64,000 bases of DNA from SAR202 cluster bacterium (lineage in GTDB: Bacteria > Chloroflexota > Dehalococcoidia > Lucifugimonadales > UBA3495): NCBI GenBank assembly GCA_013204585.1, contig JABMNL010000055.1:1-64000 (forward strand). The letters are read 5' to 3'. Position numbers and translations under genes: made by a program. Positions 58,889 through 64,000 of the stretch are shown here, one piece after another. The notes below the pieces were generated by a model. That model searched no databases and was not told where the DNA came from. It saw only the letters and a program-made list of their open reading frames with translations. Positions within the stretch are counted from its first letter, which is position 1; every line of letters starts with the position of its first letter.

Positions 58889-59803
58889 TTATTCCAAATG
58901 GGCCAGATACTGACCTTCAAAGTCCATCCCGGCCAAGTCGCTAAAGGCATCCATTAGGCGGCGGGTGACGATTCCTGGGGCTGTTCCTCCGGCTATGGGA
59001 GTGCCGTTGACCGAGGATACGGGGCAGATGCACAGGCTGGTCGAGGTCAAGAAAGCCTCGTCGGCTGTGTAGGCGTCATAAAGATCTAAGTCCCGCTCTT
59101 CCACCGGCATGTTGAGGCCGGTGGCCAGGTCCATGACGACTCCTCTAGTAATGCCCTCTAGCACGTACTGCCCTTTGGGGGTGGCCACGGTCCCGTTTTT
59201 CACCAAGAATATATTGGACCCTCGGCCTTCTGTTAGGTTGCCTGATTCGTCCAATAACACTGCCCAGGCGTCTGGGTCAGTGGCTTGGGCCTCCAGCTCA
59301 CCCAGGATTAGGTTTAGATAATTGTGGGTCTTGGCGCGGGGGCTAATGAAACGAGGCGGGACTCTGGGCACTGATGGGGTGATTACAGCGGCGCCGTCTC
59401 TATATAAGGAAGCGCGCCGAGCAAAGGGGATTGCGTGAGTTTCAATTAATATGGTGGGCCGCATCTCGTCGGTGGACAAGATAGGCTCGATTCCCCGGCT
59501 GATACGCTGCATTACCCATAAATCTTGGCCGGGAGGGAGCAGTTCGTAATTATGCTCGACAACCTGCCGAGACCAGTCTTCTATATCTTGGGGCTCCATG
59601 GCAGGGTCAATGCGCAGATAACGAAGCGAGTCGTATAGCCGCTGAATGTGTTCTTTCAGCCGGAAGGGTGTTCCGTTGAAGGTTCGCGCGGCGTCGAAGA
59701 CGGCGTCACCATAGAGGTAGCCGCGGTCCCGAATGGAAATGCCAACCTGGGATTCGGGCTTTAGCTCGCCGTTGAAGAATACGATGGGTTCGGTCTGCGC
59801 CAT
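58889..59803 (-). CDS. Class IV aminotransferase (branched-chain or D-amino-acid type)
   Basis: 304 residues from the ATG at 59803 (AGAGGTG upstream); an upstream extension of 70 codons in the same frame is not homologous. Fold-type IV PLP enzyme: VFFNGELKPESQVGISIRDRGYLYGDAVFD, catalytic Lys in SPRAKTHNYL, SGNLTEGRGSNIFLVKNG, and LEGITRGVV. Closest in style to BCAT (ilvE), but D-alanine transaminase cannot be excluded, so no symbol is given. Confidence 0.9.
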   Translation of the reverse strand: MAQTEPIVFFNGELKPESQVGISIRDRGYLYGDAVFDAARTFNGTPFRLKEHIQRLYDSLRYLRIDPAMEPQDIEDWSRQVVEHNYELLPPGQDLWVMQRISRGIEPILSTDEMRPTILIETHAIPFARRASLYRDGAAVITPSVPRVPPRFISPRAKTHNYLNLILGELEAQATDPDAWAVLLDESGNLTEGRGSNIFLVKNGTVATPKGQYVLEGITRGVVMDLATGLNMPVEERDLDLYDAYTADEAFLTSTSLCICPVSSVNGTPIAGGTAPGIVTRRLMDAFSDLAGMDFEGQYLAHLE

Positions 59804-59923
59804 GTACGCACCTCTATGAGCGCACCTCGGGGAAGCAGCTTGGCTGCGCGCGCGGACATAATAGCACAGGAAAAGACCGACTAGGCCAATAGAGAAATCT
59901 GCTGAGGGAAAGAGGAAGGTCGT

Positions 59924-59963
59924 AAAAAGACCTGTGGCCGGAGGGGAGGGACCTCCGGCCACA
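59924..59963 (-). terminator. Rho-independent terminator on the minus strand
   Basis: TGTGGCCGGAGG, 7-nt loop, CCTCCGGCCACA, then a T-run TTTTT a few bases on in minus-strand sense. It lies upstream of the aminotransferase gene and so ends an unassigned transcript from the 59964-60293 region. Confidence 0.65.
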
Positions 59964-60293
59964 AAGTACACAATTTGCCGAACCCGCACCATTAGGCACG
60001 GGCGTATTGTCATTTACGGGGAGACAAATCAAAGCTGCGGTAATACCGCAACCTAGCGCCACCGCACGCTTAACCTCACACTACATCGAGGCACGCGGCG
60101 TTGAAGTTAATCAATAACCTCATAATCCTGTCCACAGCCACCCGAACACACACACTGCTGCACCCCGCACGGGGTGGCTGCCACAGGACTAGGTCTTGAT
60201 AGTCAGGTGAAGTTTACGCAGCCGGGACTAAAGAACCGGACTGGCGGCAAACCACCCGCAATCAGCGAAGAAGAAAAAAGCCGAAAGCTGCTG
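59964..60293 (-). ncRNA. Structured region without a gene, candidate noncoding RNA
   Basis: 330 bp with no coding frame. Around 60136-60188 the plus strand reads TCCTGT-CCA-CAGCCACCC, an inner part, then GGGTGGCTG-CC-ACAGGA, giving a stem of fifteen or more pairs; a second small stem CCGG/CCGG lies near 60212-60229. A clear minus-strand terminator closes it at 59924-59963. None of the conserved segments of RNase P RNA, SRP RNA or tmRNA that I know are present. Confidence 0.3.
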
Positions 60294-60303
60294 TTAAGCA
60301 GCT
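60274..60303 (-). terminator. Terminator-like hairpin after the DUF5679 gene
   Basis: Minus strand: AGCTGCT, loop TAAC, AGCAGCT, six bases, then TTTTTT. The gene's TAA lies in the loop. The gap before the T-run makes it weaker than a standard terminator. Confidence 0.5.
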
Positions 60304-60434
60304 CCGATGCGGAATACCTTAGTTCCACAGGACGGGCATACACCCGATGTGGCAGGTTTTCCATTCTTCATCGTAATCTTTTGAGGATTCTTGATTTCTT
60401 GCTTGCTCCGGCACTTCACACAATAGGCTTCCAT
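60294..60434 (-). CDS. DUF5679 zinc-ribbon mini-protein
   Basis: 46 residues from ATG with GGGAGG seven bases upstream. MEAYCVKCRSKQEIKNP, KITMKNGKPATSGVCPSCGTKVFRIG: two CxxC pairs (C5/C8 and C33/C36) form a compact zinc ribbon. It fits DUF5679, a tiny family I associate with Chloroflexota and actinobacteria. Function unknown. Too short for many gene-calling thresholds. Followed by a hairpin overlapping its stop. Confidence 0.82.
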   Translation of the reverse strand: MEAYCVKCRSKQEIKNPQKITMKNGKPATSGVCPSCGTKVFRIGAA

Positions 60435-60618
60435 AAGCGCACCTCCCATAGTTGCAGTCGAGTTATTTTAGCTTGGATACCCAAGCATGTCAACATATAG
60501 TATGCCAATTCTTTAAATTATGGCAACTGTGGAAGCTACGTAGGCTCCACTACATATTGTATGCGAGGACATCTACATAACATTAACTAACACCCGCCGG
60601 TGTACTTTCAAGTGCCTG

Positions 60619-61257
60619 ATGATTAGAATATCCATCAGAATGGGGACTATTTTTATTGTTCGTCACGGCGAGACTGACTGGAACGCCCAGGGACGAATCC
60701 AAGGCCATACCGATATTGGGCTCTCGGAACAAGGCGCTGAGCAGGCACGCCGACTCAGCAATCGCCTGGCATCCGTGCCCATTAACGCCGCATATTGCAG
60801 CGACCTTAAACGTGCCTCAGAGACCGCCAAGCTTGCCCTAGGGGAACGGGGCGTGGTTCTGCACGAAACACCCCTGCTTCGGGAATACCATAAGGGGGCA
60901 TTTGAAGGGCTAACCCTGACCCAGATACAGGCGCAGTTTCCCGACGAATACCCCAAGTACCTGGAAAAAGACCTGGATTACGCTCCGGAAGGTGGGGAAA
61001 CGGTCCGTACCGTGAGCACACGCATGAAGGGCATTCTTGGCGAGATTAAGGCCCGCCATCTCGACGAGACAGTGTTGGTGGTCGGCCACGGCGGCTCTCT
61101 GAGGGCTGCAATGGTCTCGCTGCTCGGAATGCCGCTGGAAGGAAACTGGTCATTCGTGTTCGGTAACTGCGCTTTGACCATTGTTGACACTTACCACGAC
61201 AACGCAGTCCTGCGGCTGTTCAACGACAAATCCCATCTCGACGGCCTGAACGGTTAG
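60619..61257 (+). CDS. Histidine phosphatase, probably alpha-ribazole phosphatase (CobC-like)
   Basis: 212 residues. RHGETDWN with the catalytic His-Arg, SDLKRASETAKLA, LLREYHKGAFEGLT, and VVGHGGSLRAAMVSLL with the second His. Upstream of cobQ and cobU, which supports a role as the phosphatase of cobalamin nucleotide-loop assembly, although the broad PGM family is hard to tell apart. The ATG at 60619 or a second at 60640 could be the start. Confidence 0.85.
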   Translation: MIRISIRMGTIFIVRHGETDWNAQGRIQGHTDIGLSEQGAEQARRLSNRLASVPINAAYCSDLKRASETAKLALGERGVVLHETPLLREYHKGAFEGLTLTQIQAQFPDEYPKYLEKDLDYAPEGGETVRTVSTRMKGILGEIKARHLDETVLVVGHGGSLRAAMVSLLGMPLEGNWSFVFGNCALTIVDTYHDNAVLRLFNDKSHLDGLNG

Positions 61258-61295
61258 CGGTTAAACGGTTAGCGGTTAAGCGATTAGTGGATAAC
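61251..61295. repeat. 15-bp tandem repeat overlapping a stop codon
   Basis: CGGTTAGCGGTTAAA, CGGTTAGCGGTTAAG, then CGATTAGTGGATAAC. The first copy contains the TAG stop of the preceding gene. Each unit carries TTAG and TTAA or ATAA stop-like triplets. Confidence 0.8.
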
Positions 61296-61318
61296 GGATA
61301 AAGGAGTCTGTCCTTTTT

Positions 61319-62911
61319 ATGGCTGGACGTGAATCGCCCGGACAGGTATTACCTGGAAAAGTCTTACCTGGAAAAGTCTTAATGGTGCAAGGCACAGCCT
61401 CCCACGTAGGGAAGAGCGTGCTGGTATCGGCTTTTTGCCGAATATTCCGCCAGGACGGCTTCCGTGTCGCGCCGTTCAAAGCCCAGAACATGTCCAATAA
61501 CTCCTATGTAACCGCCGACGGTGGGGAGATTGGCCGTGCCCAAGCCGTCCAGGCAGACGCCGCCGGAGTCGAAGCGCGAGTGGAGATGAACCCGGTGCTG
61601 CTGAAACCCGAGGCAGACCACATCTCGCAGGTGGTTGTAATGGGCAAACCGATGCTGTCGGCCAATGTTCGGGACTACTTTGGTCTTAAGCCCAAACTTT
61701 GGGAGGCGGTGCATACCTCGCTCGACAGCCTCCGCAACGACTTTGACATCGTAGTCGTCGAGGGCGCTGGCAGCCCTGCGGAGATAAACCTGAAGGCCAC
61801 CGAGATTGTGAACATGCGGGTGGCGCTCTACGCCAAAGCTCCCGTGCTTTTGTGCGGTGACATTGACCGTGGCGGCGTGTTTGCCGCTCTGGTGGGCACA
61901 TTAGAGCTTTTGGAGCCTGAGGAACGGGACACCATCAAGGGTTTCATCATCAACAAGTTCCGGGGCGACCCTAGCCTGCTCACCGATGGCCTCACCTGGC
62001 TGGAAGAGCGCACCGGAATCCCAGTGGCTGGCCTGGTGCACCACTACCGAGACATACACATCCCAGAAGAGGACTCTGTAGCCCTGGACGACACTCCCTT
62101 GGCCGCTGTCGAGTCGGTGTTGGACGTGGTGGTAATCCAGCTGCCCCATATTGCCAACTTCGACGATTTCGACCCCTTGGCTCGGCACCCAGGTGTAAAC
62201 CTCAAATACGTGGATTCTCTGGCCCAACTGGGTCGGCCCGACCTAGTGATTATCCCTGGCACCAAGACCACTATCCCAGACTTGGCCTGGATGAATGAAC
62301 GGGGCCTGAGCGAAGCCATTAAAGAACTACATGGCAACGGAACGGCGTTGGTAGGTATCTGCGGCGGATACCAGATGCTGGGAACCAAGGTTAGCGACCC
62401 CGACCGAATCGAGTCTTCCCTCGCCGAACTTGACGGTCTGGGGTTGTTGTCATTGACCACTGTATTTGAGGGCACCAAAGAGACCCATAGAATTAGCGGA
62501 AAGGTCGTGTCAGCAACTGGCCTGCTGGCGGGCGCTTCTGGTATGCCAGTCGTAGGTTATGAAATACACATGGGTAGAACCGTGGGTGAAGGTTTCTCGC
62601 CGCCCTTCCGAATCGAGGATCGGGCGGACATTCCAGTGACCGATGCCAACGCCTTGGAAGGGGCCTTGGATTCCTCGGGCAGCGTAATGGGCACCTATAT
62701 TCACGGTCTGTTCCATAACGGTGCATTACGGAGCGCCATGCTGATGGAATTGGCCCGGCGCAAAGGCGTTACGCTCCCCGATACAGCCTCGGAAATTGAC
62801 GTGGACCGGGAATTCGACAAACTGGCCGACTGGGTTCGCTCCAGCGTGGACATGGACCTGATTTACCGAGTATCCGGGCTTAACCGCAATTACGACGCGG
62901 TCAGGGCTTAA
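61319..62911 (+). CDS. cobQ: Cobyric acid synthase
   Basis: 530 residues. P-loop GTASHVGKSVLVSAFCRIFRQ, FKAQNMSNNSYVT, EIGRAQAVQA, then a C-terminal glutamine amidotransferase with the nucleophile Cys in GICGGYQMLG and His in TYIHGLFHN. It amidates the side chains of adenosylcobyrinic diamide using glutamine and ATP. The first 20 residues contain LPGKVLPGKV, a tandem 15-bp duplication, so the true start may be the ATG at 61382; AAGGAG before 61319 supports the earlier one. Ends overlapping cobU by one base (TAATGG). Confidence 0.95.
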   Translation: MAGRESPGQVLPGKVLPGKVLMVQGTASHVGKSVLVSAFCRIFRQDGFRVAPFKAQNMSNNSYVTADGGEIGRAQAVQADAAGVEARVEMNPVLLKPEADHISQVVVMGKPMLSANVRDYFGLKPKLWEAVHTSLDSLRNDFDIVVVEGAGSPAEINLKATEIVNMRVALYAKAPVLLCGDIDRGGVFAALVGTLELLEPEERDTIKGFIINKFRGDPSLLTDGLTWLEERTGIPVAGLVHHYRDIHIPEEDSVALDDTPLAAVESVLDVVVIQLPHIANFDDFDPLARHPGVNLKYVDSLAQLGRPDLVIIPGTKTTIPDLAWMNERGLSEAIKELHGNGTALVGICGGYQMLGTKVSDPDRIESSLAELDGLGLLSLTTVFEGTKETHRISGKVVSATGLLAGASGMPVVGYEIHMGRTVGEGFSPPFRIEDRADIPVTDANALEGALDSSGSVMGTYIHGLFHNGALRSAMLMELARRKGVTLPDTASEIDVDREFDKLADWVRSSVDMDLIYRVSGLNRNYDAVRA

Positions 62912-63474
62912 TGGCTTCCCAGCTTTGTTTGGTCCTGGGGGGAGTCAGGTCAGGCAAGAGCGCCTTCGCCGAGTCCAGGGTGACCTTGTTGGCCGGACCG
63001 ACGCTGTATGTTGCAACCGGGCTGGCTATCGACGACGAGATGCAAGAGCGAATTCGCCGACATCAAGCATCCAGACCGCCCGAATGGTCGACCCTAGAGG
63101 AACCCTTACAATTGGCGGATAAACTTGGCCCGGTACTGAGTGGCCCTGAAAGCCCACATGCCGTGATTGTGGACTCGATTGACGTCTGGGTAGCCAATTT
63201 TCTGATAGAGCATCATGACGAACCCAAATCCCGTATAGAAGAAACAGTAGTGGCCCAGACTGATAAGCTCCTAGACTTGGTTGCCGGTTCCCCACAAGGA
63301 TTCTTAATGGTCAGCAGCGAAGTCGGATTGGGTTTGGTGTCCCCGGAGCCGCTGGGCCGCATGTTCCAAGACCTTCTGGGAACGGTCAACCAGAAAATTG
63401 CCGCCGTCGCGACTGATGTGTTTCTAGTGGTCGCAGGACTACCCAATCGAATAAAACCGGCGAGAGCGGAGTAA
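62911..63474 (+). CDS. cobU: Adenosylcobinamide kinase / guanylyltransferase
   Basis: 187 residues. P-loop LVLGGVRSGKSAFAES, YVATGLAIDDEMQERIRRHQ with the guanylylated His in RRHQ, RPPEWSTLEEP, VIVDSIDVWVANFL, and SSEVGLGLVSPEPLGRMFQDLLG. The normal W/EVG features are present. Phosphorylates and then guanylylates adenosylcobinamide. Coupled to cobQ by overlapping start and stop. Confidence 0.95.
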   Translation: MASQLCLVLGGVRSGKSAFAESRVTLLAGPTLYVATGLAIDDEMQERIRRHQASRPPEWSTLEEPLQLADKLGPVLSGPESPHAVIVDSIDVWVANFLIEHHDEPKSRIEETVVAQTDKLLDLVAGSPQGFLMVSSEVGLGLVSPEPLGRMFQDLLGTVNQKIAAVATDVFLVVAGLPNRIKPARAE

Positions 63475-63480
63475 TACCCC

Positions 63481-64000
63481 TTGGTTCCACCTTCAAACGG
63501 AAGCTCTTCAGGCGGAAACGGGACTGGTGAAAACGGAGCTGTGCTCCTGGGTAGCGCCACTGTTCGCGCGCCCGGCGTTTGCGGCGAATTAGCCCAGGGT
63601 GTGGTAGAAGGAATCCATTTCCTAGTTACATGCCCCATTGATTTCTACGCTCGAGTCAAAGTCGACATTTACTCCGATGGTCCAGGCGTGGAAGCGCCCG
63701 AAGACTGTGGAAAGTCTGTTGCTGCCGTGCGCCGCACCCTGGCGCAATTGAAACGAGCCAAGGTAAGGGCCAAGCTGACCATCAACAACCCTATTCCCAG
63801 GGGCAAGGGCATGGGGAGCAGCAGCGCCGACTTGGCCGCCGCCATTGCCGCCACCGGGCTGGCATTGGGCGAAGAACTTTCGCCCTATCAAATAGCCCAG
63901 ATTGCACTGTCCATCGAACCCACAGACGGCGTCATGATGCCTGGTATTGCCCTGTTCGACCACCGGGCCGGTGTCATCCGCGAGAGCCTGGGGCCGCCGC
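63481..64000 (+). CDS. GHMP kinase, PduX-like L-threonine kinase (partial, runs off window)
   Basis: Open to the window end (173 codons seen). From a TTG at 63481 (GGAG nine bases upstream, within the cobU end) or a GTG at 63541. VRAPGVCGELAQGV is the GHMP N-terminal strand, and IPRGKGMGSSSADLAAAIAATGLAL carries the GHMP phosphate-binding loop PxxxGxGSSxA. SIEPTDGVMMPGIALFDHR resembles PduX. It supplies L-threonine phosphate for the aminopropanol arm of cobalamin, consistent with its place after cobU. A Ser/Gly/Asn-rich lead-in of 20 residues could be noncoding. Confidence 0.75.
   Translation, partial: MVPPSNGSSSGGNGTGENGAVLLGSATVRAPGVCGELAQGVVEGIHFLVTCPIDFYARVKVDIYSDGPGVEAPEDCGKSVAAVRRTLAQLKRAKVRAKLTINNPIPRGKGMGSSSADLAAAIAATGLALGEELSPYQIAQIALSIEPTDGVMMPGIALFDHRAGVIRESLGPP

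Noticed and set aside
59964-60293. RNase P RNA, tmRNA or SRP RNA
   Set aside because: I looked for the conserved P4 segments of RNase P, the tmRNA tag and tRNA-like ends, and the SRP GGAA-loop segment on both strands and found none.
60500-60618. Cobalamin riboswitch before the cobalamin operon
   Set aside because: The 118-bp gap lacks the B12-box core GCCACTG-type motif and is too short for the full aptamer.
1-64000. Global reassignment of TGA to Trp or Cys
   Set aside because: Intact genes end in TGA (for example 19255, 24412, dnaX at 38017, 47982) without readthrough into coherent sequence, so TGA is a normal stop here apart from the two candidate sites.
1-64000. CRISPR arrays, prophage, insertion sequences
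   Set aside because: No spaced direct repeats of CRISPR type, no phage structural genes, and no transposase frames are present. The tandem repeats found are short and unspaced.

Overview
The window most resembles a free-living, non-extremophile member of the Chloroflexota, of the SAR202/Dehalococcoidia kind. This is an inference from gene content, not from a marker phylogeny. It rests on four LLM-class flavin/F420 oxidoreductases, two PPOX-fold proteins, Thr/Pro-rich lipoproteins with an ACGSS-type lipobox, an Arg-rich S21, a DUF5679 zinc ribbon, a PAC2 protein and moderate GC. Stops are mostly TAG and TAA. TGA also ends several intact genes, so TGA is not globally reassigned.

Layout. 0-9 kb: dtd, an FmdB-type protein, rpsU, a GAF histidine kinase, an AT-rich SAP/nuclease-like gene between duplicated terminators, two candidate selenoproteins (rhodanese and a TlpA-like lipoprotein), an FKBP, an LLM enzyme, tRNA-Gly(CCC). 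9-29 kb: redox and transport genes, two MFS carriers, a giant lipoprotein next to a beta-propeller/di-haem protein, an SRAP (HMCES/YedK) protein, a PstS-like protein overlapping a HAMP histidine kinase, two more LLM enzymes. 29-34 kb: Nudix, ketopantoate-reductase family, cupin and zinc ribbon, an AT-rich methyltransferase beside tRNA-Thr(CGT), a LysR regulator. 34-42 kb: housekeeping block (biotin carrier/biotin carboxylase, recO, recR, ybaB, dnaX, ybeY), a thioredoxin, a PPOX protein. 42-45 kb: a DUF2235 hydrolase, then a three-gene TIGR04255-type cassette between two identical 43-bp terminators, then tRNA-Glu(TTC). 45-57 kb: argC, nth and a peptide ABC transporter (ATPases, permeases, small membrane protein, two paralogous binding proteins, remnants of a third). 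57-64 kb: PAC2, SMP-30, class IV aminotransferase, DUF5679, then a cobalamin operon (phosphatase, cobQ, cobU, GHMP kinase cut by the window end).

Most notable. (1) Two genes are each interrupted by one in-frame TGA exactly where the family has its catalytic cysteine, and each TGA is followed at the right distance by a hairpin with G in the apical loop. They look like selenoproteins. (2) Two unrelated AT-rich accessory cassettes each sit between convergent genes, and each is bracketed by two copies of the local bidirectional terminator. The two terminators differ in sequence, which suggests a recurrent insertion process that targets and duplicates terminator hairpins. The cargo of one looks like a PD-(D/E)XK nuclease with a SAP-like motif. 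(3) The solute-binding-protein module was triplicated and then decayed reciprocally, leaving three near-identical promoters, a binding-protein tail and two N-terminal fragments of the membrane-protein gene. (4) Several genes end in short tandem repeats that re-copy the stop codon.
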